64,000 bases of DNA from Spinacia oleracea (GCF_020520425.1 NC_079487.1:132454385-132518384); one strand, 5' to 3'. Positions 9,908 through 22,220 are shown, counted from the stretch's first letter. Translations and numbers: made by a program. The notes: generated from the letters alone by a model not told the origin.

Positions 9908-10941
9908 ACAGAACTCCCACGTATATCACTGTTGTACAAAATACGAAAAACGTTTAGGAATTTATACAATGCTGCCATACACCGAATTATCTGGCACGGT
10001 ATTTATATATAAAACATACAAACATAATATATACAAGGAAATTTATAATAAACTAACAATTTATTGTTTAACCATATGGGGTAGCATACAACTTATAACG
10101 TTCTTAATACTACGTAAATATAGAATTTGTTGAAATTATCAAAGAAAAACGCCTAGTTATCTCCGTCGTTCAGATCTACGTTCTCACCAACAACAAAGTA
10201 TGATTCATCAATATCAAGCAACTACAACTTATCATCAATTCAAACAAATTTAATTACCATTAAAAACACATTCATATACCATTGTTTTTTTCAGGAATTT
10301 ATGAGCTAGATTTGACAAAATCACTTGAACTAAAAACTTACATTATCTTCGATGCGGGATCTCGAAGCTGAATTTCGAAGCTGAATCACCATGTAGCAGT
10401 TCTACAGTTCTGCTAAAAACTCTCCTTTGTGTTTTTATTTGTGGCAAGCTAGATAACATGAGTCCAGCTTTGCCTAATTTTTTTTAAGAGTGATTTAGGG
10501 TATTAAAATCTTACCGTTGGGTTTTTGAAATTGGTATATTATGGTTTTTTTTTTTTTTTAATTACTTTGATATATGGGCGGGATAAAATTAGGGGAAGCA
10601 AAGGGCGCATTATTTCCCGCTTAGCATCCCTAAATGGCGCAATCAGTGAAAAATTTTCCCCCTAAAACCAATTGCTTTTCCCCCTAAAACTGAATTCCTC
10701 TTTGCCTACTTGGACCAACAAGCTTGCAGTGTACCTGGGCCCCAGTTACACCCAGTGTAACTGTATCAGCTCCCTGGGGAATGGTGAGAGTGAGGGGTTT
10801 GACTTCAAAAGTCAAAACCTCTGTGGTTTTGGGGTTTAACGAAAGAATTTCTGAATTTGAGATTGTCATAGGACATCAATCACCATTCACCTCATTGTGT
10901 TATTTGTGCACTTGACTTGAACCAATAGAATTGGGCCATTG
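9908..10941. other. Intergenic DNA upstream of the chimeric gene
   Basis: Promoter side of the FAR1 chimera, then AT-rich DNA. A minus-strand open frame at 10684-10869 has moderately protein-like composition, but no motif I can name. No clear MULE terminal repeat was found, although 10565-10620 has GGGCGGGATAAAATT-like sequence that could be a degenerate terminus. Confidence 0.35.
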
Positions 10942-11170
10942 GCCTTTGGGTTCGTTTTTTCGCATATCTGACATATCAACTAAAAGATAAATAGTTAAAA
11001 GACAAAAAAGGCAGTATCATTCATGTAAAAAAAGTACAATTCTGTAAAAAAAAGTACCATCTGTGTTTAGAAAAGTACCATTTAATTATTTTTTTGTCCT
11101 TTTTCCTATTTTGTCTTATGTTCTGATATGTATTTCCCCATACATATCTGATATGTATTTGTGCTTCCTC
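10942..11170. mobile_element. Mutator-type MITE, copy A
   Basis: Flanked by ATTGGGCCATTG (10930-10941) and ATTGGGCTATTG (11171-11182), a long target duplication with one mismatch. The body matches copy B at 11756-11994, with shared TTTTTTCGCATATCTGA at the left, several AAGTACCATT units, and CATATCTGATATGTATTTG at the right. There is no coding capacity. Confidence 0.7.
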
Positions 11171-11755
11171 ATTGGGCTATTGAGTTGGGTGTAGTCTTGC
11201 GATTTAAGTTACGTCCATAACACTCGGTTTTTTATTTGTTATCTTTTTTGTGATAAATTATGCACATATTTTCGGAAGTTGGCTAATAATGTTGGCCCTA
11301 ACTTGTGACTCTATGATCAACTCTAACCTAATGTATAAGAAAATCGATAATTTGAGTAAGGCGTTAGTTTTTAGAGCTTGGTAGGTAAATAATTATCTGA
11401 TGTCATTGAGTTTCCCCCCTTATTTTGTTTGATGAATGACTTACGCTAACCGATAACTCAATCTAGAACGGATCTAGACAGTGACAAATGATAAGTAAAT
11501 GAAGACAGGTCTATTTTATAAAACAATTACTAATATTAGACATAATTAAAGATAATCCGTATTGTGCAATAAAAACCACGACAAAACACGTGTAAATAAC
11601 TTTCAGAAATAATATATTAGTAATTTAGTATTATGCATACTTCTCTTGAAAAATGACATGTGTTGTCTATGACTCTATCCCATCAAGTGAAATAACTTGT
11701 TTTGGCCCATGGGTTGCTCCACGGCACCTAGTACTCCGTAATTCGGAATTTGAGA
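11171..11755. other. Spacer between two Mutator-type MITEs
   Basis: AT-rich, with no gene or complete repeat seen. One TACTCCGTA nonamer occurs at 11732. Confidence 0.4.
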
Positions 11756-11994
11756 GGGTTTGTTTTTTCGCATATCTGATATGTGTGGAAACACACATAT
11801 CAACTAAAAGACAAATAGCTAAAAGACAAAAAAGGAAGTACCATTCATGTAATTAAAGTACCATTCTGTAAAAAAAAGTACCATTTGTGTTTAAAAAAGT
11901 ACCATTTAATTACTTTTTTGTCCTTTTTCCTATTTTGTCTTTTGTTCCAATATGTATTTCCCCATACATATCTGATATGTATTTGTACTTCCTC
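11756..11994. mobile_element. Mutator-type MITE, copy B
   Basis: Flanked by an exact 10-bp duplication GAATTTGAGA (11746-11755 and 11995-12004), the size made by Mutator-like transposases. About 85 percent similar to copy A by eye. It carries an extra small palindrome (GATATGTGTGGAAACACACATATC) near the left end. Confidence 0.78.
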
Positions 11995-12941
11995 GAATTT
12001 GAGATGATGGTATTATACATTCATGAAGGAATGTGTTGCTTTCTCTTATGTGTTGAAGTTTTAACATCCATCTTAAAAGTGGACTATCTCAAATAGCTGA
12101 AATAGGAATATTGGGCCGGGGTTATACAGATGAATAACGGCCCAATGCCTCAAGGGTTTCCGGCCCATCTCCAGGCTAAAAAAAACATAAATTTCAGCCA
12201 TTTCTATTTTTGAAGCTTGAATAGATATACTTGTAAGTATTTGATTTTAGTTTAGTTAGTGACATTTTAATGTAGGCGTATCCATGCAAAAATAAATGAC
12301 CTCAACCTTTTATATTATCGTATGTAAAGTGTTTTTTCTATTGCAAAACTTGTGTATGAATTATAGAGTATTTAGTGATATTTATTTACATTAACCAAGA
12401 ACACTTCATCAATTACCTTAATGCTTCAAACATTGGGAGTATATTTCCTGGCCTCAAGGGAGGGGGCGGGGGAGGATTGCTAAACCTTAAGTAACTTGAC
12501 CCAAAAATAACTATTTTGAGTACCAACATTGCATATGTCAGTACTAATAACACAAATAATTTATATAGGTACTTCTTAGCAATGTATTGGTATACCAATA
12601 TCACACTAGTCTTAGTACCAATACCAAGTTAGCGGGTACGAATTACAAGCCACTTATATCCATATGGATACAAGTCACTTGAGGCCAAGACTTCCTTGGG
12701 GGGGGGGGGTTTGGCTGAGTATATGAAGAAATAGAGCCGTCTATCAATGCGGTCTTGATTACATGTATGAATCTCTCCACCTATGTTTGTTATTTGTATT
12801 GTCTTTATGGCACACTCACCCACACCCACACACGTCATGGTCTAAATTTTGAGAAATCGGTAGCGTTTTTTATTTTATTTTTTTAATTCGAAAGGAAATT
12901 AAGGGAAAGAGAATGTAAAGTTGTAAAGGAGGTGACACCAT
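11995..12941. other. Intergenic DNA without recognised genes
   Basis: AT-rich, with short homopolymers (a C-rich run near 12465, a G-run near 12700). Open frames here lack domain features. Confidence 0.4.
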
Positions 12942-13582
12942 TAGGGATGGCAATCACATCCGAATCCGAACCGAGTCCGACCCGATCTGAAGAAAAAAAT
13001 CCGATCCGAATCCGAGAAAAAAAATTCTGAATCCGAATCCGATTAAAAACATCCGAATCCGAATGGATATGGATCAGATATGGAGTCTGCAGAGACTCCG
13101 GCCCGAGTCCGAATCCGAGTGCAAATCTGACTTGAAATTATTTCAATGTGTATTGTTTTTCGTACATAACTTTTTTCAAAAGAAAGTTCCCAATCTAATC
13201 TAATATATTTGATTAAAGAACATATATTTGTAATTTATTAATTTATTAGCAACTCATTAGATTTTGGTAAATGAGAAATAGGATTTCTAAATTAGTTTAA
13301 AATTAAAAAATACAAGTTCTATGTAATTAAAGTTAACGTATGATTCGGATTTAGATTTGGATTCAGATTTGGATATGGATGTAATTTTGGAGTCCGAATT
13401 TTAAATGGATATGGATATGGATATAGATATGGATATGGATATGGATATGGATATGGATGCAATTTTAGAGTCCGAATTGTAAATGAATTTGGATATGGAT
13501 GCAATTTTGGAGCCCAAATTTTAAATGGATCGGATATGGAGTTTACTACATCCGATCTGAGTCCGATCCATTGCCATTCCTA
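12942..13582. mobile_element. Non-autonomous hAT element with internal hexamer arrays
   Basis: The termini TAGGGATGGCAAT and ATTGCCATTCCTA are inverted. The exact 8-bp duplication GACACCAT flanks both ends (12934-12941 and 13583-13590), diagnostic of hAT. The interior is built from ATCCGA-type hexamers at the left and a GGATAT array at about 13400-13460, reading ATCCGAATCCG on one arm and its complement on the other. 641 bp, no transposase. Confidence 0.85.
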
Positions 13583-13912
13583 GACACCATGATGTCATCG
13601 CGCTGCCACAATAGAGGTTTATAGTGAAATTCGTCATATATAACACCTTTTAAAACAACATGTATTTTTTATATTAAAACTTTTAAAGTGAGTAATTAAT
13701 ATGATGGGCCAAGGCTAGGACATTTATTTCAATGAGTAAGTTGATTGTGATTAGTAAACTCACATGATTCATCTTCACATCTAGAATGGAGAATTCAATA
13801 CGGAGTATAAGTTACTCCCATGGTTGTAATACCATCCACACACTTCATTTTCAAGGTTTCCAAAATTTATGTTCCACCCTCAATATTTTTAGTTACCCCC
13901 AAGTACGTATTA

Positions 13913-14219
13913 GAGCATTTTCAATGGTTGTAGATAGAGATTTGTTTGTAATTTTTAGAAATTTCAAGCTACTAGCTTGACCATTGGAGTTGAAATAATA
14001 AATTTTAAGCTAATTTGCTTGAAAAAACTTGGCCAGTGAAATTACATTAAATTAAATTAAATTAAAACATTAATTGACAAATATGTGTTATATGTTTACA
14101 TTAAATATCAAGCTAGTAGTTAACCACTATGGTACTAATTAGCTAGAAAGGAAGGTAGCTTGAAATATTATGTGGCATGACAAGCTAATTTAGAAATTAG
14201 TTTACCGTTGGAGATGCTC
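13913..14219. mobile_element. Tourist-like MITE (GAGCATCTCC family), copy 1
   Basis: The ends GAGCATTTTCAATGG and CCGTTGGAGATGCTC are inverted and flanked by TTA on both sides (13910-13912, 14220-14222). The interior carries CAAGCTAATTT-type motifs. A relative lies at 59284-59482. Confidence 0.75.
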
Positions 14220-15276
14220 TTAACACCCCAAATGAGTTAAGGATAAATAGTCTTCCAAATCCGATATTCACGATTTCCTTTTTAACGGAAAATTTGTAAC
14301 ATATAAAGAAGAAAAACCTAATTTGATCGAGTGTTTGAACATAAATCTCAACTCTTACAAGCTCTTACCATTTACCACCATTATTGACATAAAAATGTAT
14401 TTTGCTCTTTAAGATTGAAGGCTTATTGGCTTATTGCAGACCACATTTTCAATTATAAATAACTTATTATTTTTTCATCACAGCGTATAAATTTGAATAA
14501 GTTTGTTTTCAAACAATAAAATTCATCAAATTTTCCCCTTACTGTTATTTTTTCTAGATTAATTGATCCATTGTATAGTAATTTGTATTTGTCTTGACTT
14601 ATTTTTTTTATTGTCTCTTGGTAAAAGGTCTACCTAGGCTATGTTAGATGCAACTTATATAATATATATGGTAATATGTACTTCGTGTATTATAAAAGAA
14701 CCATAAAAGAAAAGAAAAGAGCATACTTTATACGAAATTGGTCCTTATGATACACTCATAATATATGGCTATAATTCACTTTGATGTTGCATCACACAAC
14801 TTACAATGACAACAATCATAACAAATAAATGGATGTAAACACTTGCATCATAGATTAAGATATCTTATAAGATTGGTTCACCCCATTGGCCCCAACCCAC
14901 ATAAAGAAACTTCATTAAAACCAAACAATGGGCTAAATATTGATCATTCGTGTCTTGTCAATCTTAAACATAAATTTGAACAAGAAAAAGGAAAAATGAA
15001 GGGACACAAAGAAAAGGGAATAATGAAATGACAAGAAAATAAATCATGCACCAACCACCTAACACATTCATCTAACACATTATGGGCCGGATAATAATAA
15101 AAGTTCTACCGGATCAGAATTTCACACAGATTAACTCGATTCGAATTAGTAGGCATGACTCTTTAAAAGTTACAGGAGGATAGGAGGATCCCTACCCCAC
15201 AATAATGCCACAAATGATAATTTCTTTCAATTTTTTATTTATTTCAAGGAAATTAACTTTAAAAAAGTGAAGTTTT
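14220..15276. other. Intergenic DNA without recognised genes
   Basis: AT-rich sequence; no domain-bearing frame or repeat boundary seen. Confidence 0.4.
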
Positions 15277-15674
15277 CACTACAAGAACATGTACCATTAA
15301 CTACGGGAAATCCCGTCGCTAAAGGTCAATAATCGTTGATTAACGACGGAATTTTTTGTCGCAAACTCGTCATAAAAGGGGTCGTCGTTAATGAAAAATC
15401 TCGTCGTTAACCCGTCATAAAAGACATTTGCGACGATGTATCCCGTCTTTGTTTGGTTGTTAAACTCAAATGGTTGATACATATATTTGGAGGATACGTT
15501 GCGCGTCGATCGAGCTTCTTCACCCGGTTCCTTTTCTTGAAATCGATCAATACTCTCCTAATATTCCTAGCTAGCTTCCATTTCTTTATAAATATGGAGA
15601 AAATTAAGCTTTTTACCACGGGATTTTTGACTTGTCGTTATTAGGTTGACATAAAAATACAAACTCTTATAATG
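15277..15674. mobile_element. Non-autonomous CACTA element, copy 1
   Basis: Starts CACTACAAGAACATG and ends with the degenerate inverse CTTATAATG, flanked by TTT on both sides (3-bp duplication typical of CACTA). The subterminal region has repeated CGTCGTTAA/CGTCATAA units, the usual transposase-binding type of repeat. Most of the left half matches 35632-35900. About 15465-15600 is unique to this copy. Confidence 0.7.
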
Positions 15675-16431
15675 TTTTTTTTTTTTAAAATGAATTTTTT
15701 TTTATTAGATTAATTATCTCCTCAATAATAAAGTACGAAATAATAATAATAATAATGTTGTTACGATTAATAATTAGTCCTCCACCATAAAGTACAATCT
15801 GTGGGCAAAAATACCAGAATACATTACGAAAAATCAAATATTCAGTATATTATAATACTATTAACACCAAACACATAGTACATGGAAATGATTTTGTGGC
15901 GCCCATTTTGGTTACTCAAATTAGTGGACCAAATCAAAGGTTGCCAAAATAAGGAAATACAAAAGCAACTTTGTGGGCCCACTTTAAAAAAAATTGATTC
16001 TTCACTAAATCACTAGTCACTACTCACATCCACATTCTTACCCACTAGTATAAATGTATAATCCCCCGATATTTGTCTTCCTACATCTTCCGTCCCACTC
16101 CAGCATGGTGTCTAAGCACACTCGGGTGTAGGATGAAAACTGTTCTCGTCTATTGTTGTTATCCATTTAGAATTCCCCAACATATGTCTTCCTATATCCT
16201 CCGTCCAATAAAATATGAATGTGATTTTGTTGTTTACTTGTTATTAAATTGTATACTCTGTACATTTTCATTTAAACTTGTTTATGAAAAGATCGATGGT
16301 GCAAACATCATTAATATCGTAAATTTATAAATTTAATTATACAATGAGACTAGTCATTAATCATTAACATCATTAGCTTATTATTTGTCGTCGTACCTCT
16401 TTCACCCCTTACTACAATTTTAAGAGGCTAA
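15675..16431. other. Intergenic DNA without recognised genes
   Basis: AT-rich DNA with poly-T and AAT microsatellite stretches near 15670-15760. Nothing coding is seen. Confidence 0.4.
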
Positions 16432-16824
16432 GGTAGTGTTCTCTTCACCTGAATTTCACTTATCATATCTTATCTTATTGGCCCTGAACTTATCTTATTT
16501 TATCTTATCTTATCTTATTGACCCTTATCTTATCTTATCTTGTCTTATCTTATTGACTCTTATCTTATCTTATCTCATCTTATTGAAACTTATAGTATTA
16601 CCTTACGTAATATTTACCTCACCTTATCTTATCTTATCTTATCTTATCTTATCTTATTGGCCCTGAACTTATCTTATCTTATTTTATTGATTATGAACTT
16701 ATCTTATTTTATCTTATCTTATTGGCCCTGAACTTATCTTATCTTATCTTATTGACCCTTATTTTATCTTATAATATCTTATCAGACCTGAAATAAGTGA
16801 ATATAATGTGAAGAGAACATAGCC
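16432..16824. mobile_element. Tourist-type MITE with CTTAT pentamer array
   Basis: Left end GGTAGTGTTCTCTTCACC, right end GAAGAGAACATAGCC (inverted). Flanks are TAA (16429-16431) and TTA (16825-16827), a Harbinger-like site with one change. The interior is almost entirely CTTATCTTAT repeats punctuated by GGCCCTGAACTTATC. Confidence 0.7.
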
Positions 16825-18318
16825 TTATACAACAACTAGTCAACTACCATTACGCAATTATCCTACAGTTGTATGTTATTGCTCAGCAACATTCTCCACA
16901 AACCCTACCACCTTCACCACCACGGCACCACGTACTTTATAGCTGCTTTGTTACGGTTATTCCGCAGATTTCTATGTATCGTTTTAACGTTTTTTGACTT
17001 GTCAAAATGATCCTCGGTAAGAAAGTGGATCATTACTATTCTCTCATGAGTCAAGAACAATATCACAATAATGTTGGAATGTCATAGATAACCATCTATT
17101 AAGAAATGGATGAAATATACCAATTACTACGTTACCTTTAATTCATCTTTCTTAGACATGGTCATATGAAGTCTAACCCGAAAATTCCAAACATTCAGAA
17201 GGTTTCAAATTTTTTGGACACTTTAAACCAGTTTTCTGTTTTTTACAAAATTAAAAATCAAAATATAAAAGCCTAGATAGTTTCAACTTTTTATTATCAA
17301 TTTTCAAAACTAACATGATTATTATAAGTATAGTTATTTTTAGTTCATTATGCGATCTTAATCATATAAGTTGTAAAACTTTTTAGAAAAATCCGAAAAC
17401 TAAACCTGAAAGTGGTATTGAATGAGCTCTTAATTATAATTTTGCCATTTGTTATCAAAGTCTTGCCCAATTTGCCATTTGATTAGTTCTAAACTTCTAA
17501 TCAATATAATACACTCGTAATTGTTTAATTGTGATGGAGTGATGGTCAAAATGTTCGAATATTACGAGCTGTAGAACTGATAGAAATTTGAGGACGCACG
17601 CGGAAGTTTTGATGGGCCTTATTAATATATCAAACTTGCATTTTCATCACTGATTACATTATAAGAATTATACAACAATATTTGCGAGAGTTCATGTCTC
17701 TCACTTATCTCTTTGGTAGACCCCTTGTTTCTACCCTCATATTTGTGGAAGCTCTCTTGATTGACTCATCCTAAACTTATGCAAATATAACCTATTTATA
17801 GATATTGTATTATGGTTTCTAGATTCTTCGACTCCCTCTCATCATCTAGATTTTTTTTAAGGTTAATTCTATACATTTCCTAAGTTTATTCTAGATTATA
17901 ATTTACAATCATATTTCTAGATTTTTATATACAATACATTTCACTACTAAATTTTTACAAACATATTATCTAGATTTTTCTAGATTAATATTTTAACACA
18001 TCACAGTCGGATTTCCGTGGTGAGCGGAAGAGAACAACCTCGCTAGTTAAAAAAAACACGTGTCAAAAGAGTGGTGGTTGAATATAGTTGATATTTTTAT
18101 TGATCCCTTCTCTAAAATTTGGAAAATCTTTTTCTAATGTTTGGTTATTCCTACGGTTGCTTTCTCATGTGATTTGTGACTCGATCAACCTTAACGGTCC
18201 GCTGCTCTCTTGCCACGTCATGCCGTGCTATTTATAATTTTACATGGTCCACATGCTATTAAATATTTAATTTTATTCTTAAAAATCACTCTATATGCTC
18301 CTACTTGTTTGCCACATC
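16825..18318. other. Intergenic DNA without recognised genes
   Basis: AT-rich; a possible LTR-like stretch around 17600-18000 could not be bounded. No coding signal. Confidence 0.35.
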
Positions 18319-18918
18319 TAGGGATGTCTATAGAGCTGAACGGATACGGATGTAATTTCCTCAATCACATCCCCATATAAAATTTGCATCTCCGTCCCTG
18401 CACATCACCGATAGCGGGTATAAATTTCAAATTCATCCCCACCCAACGGGTATAAATTAAAATCTATCATAGTACCACCACTTGCCTGAGTGTATATCTC
18501 AGTCTCACCCCTAACCCATATATATGCACCAACACCCACCTAGTTTTTTAGCAAACACAATAAAAAAAAGTGACTTTCATAACAAAAAGAAAATCAAACA
18601 AACAAACTTTAAAATCTCGTCTTAATTCATATTATTACATACTACAAACAAATCAAAACGTGTAAAAGTAATTGTTCAATATTTTATCTTATTTAAAATT
18701 TTCAATTCACGTAGAAAATGATACTCGGGTAGGATGGACGAGTATCAAGCGGGGCGGCGGGGATGAGGCAGATCCAACACAAAATCCACACATGCCCCAT
18801 CACCCATGGCGGTATACCAATCCCCGCCCCATCACCCGACGATCCTCCCACCATCCCTGCCTACTTGGGGTGGATGCGGGGCCGATCTTCCGTAAAATCC
18901 GCCCCACTGACATCCCTA
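18319..18918. mobile_element. Non-autonomous hAT element
   Basis: The ends TAGGGATGTC and GACATCCCTA are perfect inverted repeats, flanked by the exact 8-bp duplication GCCACATC (18311-18318 and 18919-18926). 600 bp. The right half has higher GC with CCCCGCCCCATCACCCG-like sequence. Long open frames inside are composition artefacts. Confidence 0.87.
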
Positions 18919-19455
18919 GCCACATCATTAATATGTGTTTTATTAAGAGATAGATGAGTAAAATTGAGAACAAGCAACAATAGTGGGCAAATGCATTTTA
19001 GGTGAGAGTAAAGTTGTGGTTCTATGATCAATTTTAGTAATGGAGCAATCTTTTAAAGACAGACTATGCACGGCATATAAGACAAACAAATATGAACGGA
19101 GGGAGTAGTATAAATATCATATGGGCTTAGAAAAATAATTTTGCATATAAATTTTTTATTTTTAACATTTACTAGGAAGAGATGTGTTTTATATTCACTT
19201 GATTTTTACTTATGTTTATGAACTTATTACTTTGTATTAGTTACGGAGTATAAATTATATTTGAATAACCCTTACTTTATCTGAATTTATCTTATTTGAA
19301 CCTTTTTTTTTTTTCTTTGACAAAATCTTATTTGAACTTATCTGAAGTTGTATAAACTTATTTTTGAAATATATGAGAATAGAGTGAACACAGCAAAGCC
19401 TAAAAAAAAAGATTTTAATTTTAATTTTAATTTTTTCCATTAAGGTTTAAACATA
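18919..19455. other. Intergenic DNA with a partial Tourist-like end
   Basis: About 19260-19405 contains TTATCTGAATTTATC repeats and the right-end motif GTGAACACAGCAAAGCC of the Tourist family, but the left terminus is not clear. No gene. Confidence 0.4.
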
Positions 19456-19808
19456 CTTTCTCCGTCTCTTTTTGTTTTTTACGTTTGGTATTTTGCACGC
19501 GCTTTAACGATTAATTAATGTGCATTGAGATTCTTCTAAATTTTTATGAAAACGAGAAAAATTACGTTTATTTATAATGTTTCACTTTTATCAAAATTCT
19601 TATATTGGAAAAATGAGTAAAAGTTAATGTCCTAATGGAAAAGTGTGAGACATTAAATGACCCAATGGATTTAATTGGTTAAAATAATAATTGTACACAA
19701 ATTTTAATAGAATATTAAATCATTTATGTATAATATAAAAGAAAATGTAAAGAACATTTTGAAACACACAAAAAGAAAAACGTAAATAACAAAAAGAGAC
19801 GGAGAGAG
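19456..19808. mobile_element. Stowaway-type MITE
   Basis: Ends CTTTCTCCGTCTCTTTTTG and CAAAAAGAGACGGAGAGAG, flanked by TA on each side. The terminal CTCCGTC motif is the Stowaway hallmark (Tc1/mariner group). 353 bp, non-coding. Confidence 0.8.
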
Positions 19809-20029
19809 TACTATTTTGAGTTGCTATACATTGAGTACAAGTTGAAAGAATGTTAACGGGCCAAGTTAAAAGCAATGTGCCGTCTGCCTTGGAAACCAAA
19901 TGCTAGACAAAGAGACGGTTTTTTCAACTTTTGATGCTAATTATATTCGTTCTACCTTTGCCTTTGCCTTTGTTGTTCAACATGTTACTTTCATCTTTGC
20001 TATATATATGCGATATTTCTAGTGGTGGA

Positions 20030-20421
20030 TAGACCTGGTTATTGGGCGGGGCGGGTCAGGGTCGGGGCGGGTTAAAAGAGGGTCGGGTATTGAAAGGGTT
20101 ATTTTTAGCGGGTCGATAATGGGCGGGTCAAAAACGGGTCGCGGGTCAATAGCGGGTCATTAGTGGGCGGGTCAATAAACGAGCAATGAAAAATGAAAAA
20201 CAAAAGAGCCATGTGCAAGTACAAGTAAATACGAAGCTATACACGTAATTTTTTGTATAATTACGATTTTAATTTTCAAAATAATTGTAGTATAAGTTTG
20301 ACCCTATAATGACCCTGTCCAATAAAGGCCATGTCCAATAAGAGCCCTACCCAATAAAAGCCCTATTAACTTGACCCTAACCCTATATCCATTGGATTAC
20401 CCTGTCCAATAACCAGGTCTA
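20030..20421 (+). mobile_element. Non-autonomous hAT element, GGGCGGGTC family, copy 1
   Basis: The ends TAGACCTGGTTATTGG and CCAATAACCAGGTCTA are inverted. The target duplication is GTGGTGGA/GTGATGGA (one mismatch). The GC-rich arm (GGGTCGGGGCGGGTT-type) is on the left. A second copy, 21007-21387, lies in the opposite orientation. Confidence 0.85.
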
Positions 20422-20559
20422 GTGATGGAGTAATACCAAATGGGGTTACTTCAAAATTTCAAATAATCAACTTGCATTGGATATATGTCATTAGGAAAAA
20501 AGTACCATTATCTAACGGATCGAGTCGTATTATTCGTACAAAAGGTCTTGTGCGCACAA

Positions 20560-20847
20560 GGTGTACAATAAATTTATTGTACACCAAGATAACTTTTATG
20601 CAGTTTTTCGTAACTTTAACCTATTTTTCTATAACTTTTATATTATAAAATTAAAAAGTTGATAGATAAACATTTTAAAGGGTTAAATGATTAATTTATA
20701 CATTATTAGTGATTTTGAAGAAAAATAATTTTTTATTCAAATGAAAAATTTATCATTAAAAAATAGATAACTTTTACATATATAAATGTAACTTTAAAGC
20801 ATTTTAAGTCAACTTTTACTTCGGTGTACAATATTTATTGTACACCC
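20560..20847. mobile_element. MITE with palindromic GTGTACAATAAAT ends
   Basis: Left GGTGTACAATAAATTTATTG and right CAATATTTATTGTACACCC are inverted relative to each other, and each is itself nearly palindromic. The similarity continues inward (AACTTTTA), giving inverted repeats of about 36 bp. A target duplication is not obvious. Confidence 0.55.
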
Positions 20848-21006
20848 ATTGTAAATAAGAATTTGTGTTATTCGTATACGTATATCATATTAACATCTTA
20901 CAAAAAGAAAAACTTTGATTTTCTTCGATATGGGACAATGGGATATACAATCTCTTTTCTCTCTATTGTTTTCTTTGAAAGTTTGAATGCCTATCGAACT
21001 TCCAAC

Positions 21007-21387
21007 TAGACCTGGTTATTGGACAGGGTAGTCCAATGGATATAGGGTTAGGGTCAAGTTAATAGGGCTTTTATTGGGCAGGGCTCTTATTGGACAGGTC
21101 TTTATTGGACAGGGTCATTATAGGGTCAAACTTATACTACAATTATTTTGAAAATTAAAATAGTAATGATATAAAAAATTACGTGTATAGCTTCGTATTT
21201 ACTTGTACTTGCACATGGCTCTTTTGTTTTTCATTTTTCATTGCTCGTTTATTAACCCGCCCACTAATGACCCGCGACCCGCTTTTGACCCGCCCCATTA
21301 TCGACCCGCTAAAAATGACCCTTTCAATAACCGACCCTCTTTTGACCCGCACCGACCCTGACCCGCCCCGCCCGATAACCAGGTCTA
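21007..21387 (-). mobile_element. Non-autonomous hAT element, GGGCGGGTC family, copy 2 (inverted)
   Basis: Same family as 20030-20421 but reversed. Flanked by the exact 8-bp duplication CTTCCAAC (20999-21006 and 21388-21395). It sits inside a retrotransposon RNase H fragment. Confidence 0.87.
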
Positions 21388-21395
21388 CTTCCAAC

Positions 21396-21666
21396 AGACA
21401 ATACGAGTAGTAAAATTATTTTAACTTGGAAAATCTCGTGGATGCTTCACTTCATCATTCAAGATATCAAGGATATTTTTACCTTTTTCGACAATTGGGA
21501 TATTAAGCACGTCTATCGAGAAGCTAACCAAGCAGTTAATTGGATCGCAAATGTTGGTCACTTAATTAGCAACACCATGAGTATCGAACCTCGCAATAGT
21601 CCCCAGTTATTTTCCATTTTAGACAGTGATTATTTCGGAGTAACCCTTGTGCGGAGGGGCTCCTAA
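21396..21666 (+). pseudogene. RNase H-like (RVT_3) retrotransposon fragment
   Basis: A frame open to a stop at 21664-21666 carries WKISWMLHFIIQDIKDIF and HVYREANQAVNWIA. This is the C-terminal part of the plant RNase H-like domain (RVT_3) found in LINE-type elements and derived genes. If the hAT insertion and one TSD copy are removed, the same frame runs a few codons further left, to a TGA just before 20987. There are no catalytic upstream motifs, so it is a dead fragment. Confidence 0.65.
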
Positions 21667-22013
21667 TATACTATTCTTCTTACCTTTTGCTAAAAAAAAA
21701 TTATGCTTCTTCTGTTAACAAGTTCAAAATCTAACTAAGATGTGAGCCTCTTTATTGGTTCACCAATATAATTCGTACGACTTTAAGATATGAAATCTAA
21801 AAATACATGTATTAAGACATACGGAGTACGATCTGTACGTGATTTCTACTAACATCTATAGATCATGACTTAATAAAAGAGATAGATATAAACTCAAATA
21901 CAACATTTACGAAAATATAAGATGTATTCTTGCATATTGTGATCAACAATCTTTATGAATCACGTCTTGATGTAAATACGGAGTAGATATAAATAGACAT
22001 AGAATAATACTAA
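21667..22013. other. Intergenic DNA without recognised genes
   Basis: AT-rich; two TACGGAGTA nonamers (near 21820 and 21977). Nothing else seen. Confidence 0.4.
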
Positions 22014-22220
22014 AGGTTCGTTCTATTCATTCGATTTTCACTTATTCTATCTGAACTTAACTGGATTTTATTAGAATTATCAAACTTGTTTTAGTTAAAC
22101 ATTGTACTTGACCAACCCTTATTTTTCCTGGACTTATCTTATACAAGTATGAATTTATATGAAATCAACTAAACTTATTTAAATTTATTTTTTCTGAAAT
22201 AAGATGAACAGAACAGATCA
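22014..22220. mobile_element. Tourist-type MITE of the TTATCTGAACTTA family
   Basis: Left AGGTTCGTTCTATTCATTC, right GATGAACAGAACAGATCA (inverted, imperfect), flanked by TAA on both sides. The interior has TTATCTGAACTTAACTGG-type units. Confidence 0.6.

Noticed and set aside
10684-10869. Minus-strand open frame of 61 aa with protein-like composition
   Set aside because: No recognisable domain, no promoter or splice context, and a mirrored frame exists on the other strand.
13319-13504. Frame encoding YPYPYPYP repeats
   Set aside because: Translation of the GGATAT hexamer array of a hAT element.
18672-18957. Two overlapping plus-strand frames rich in Pro/His/Arg
   Set aside because: Both lie inside the GC-rich arm of the hAT element 18319-18918; they are composition artefacts.
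20545-20860. TGTACAATAAATTTATTGTACA palindrome as a transcription factor site
   Set aside because: It recurs inverted 250 bp away with further shared flank, so it is a MITE end.
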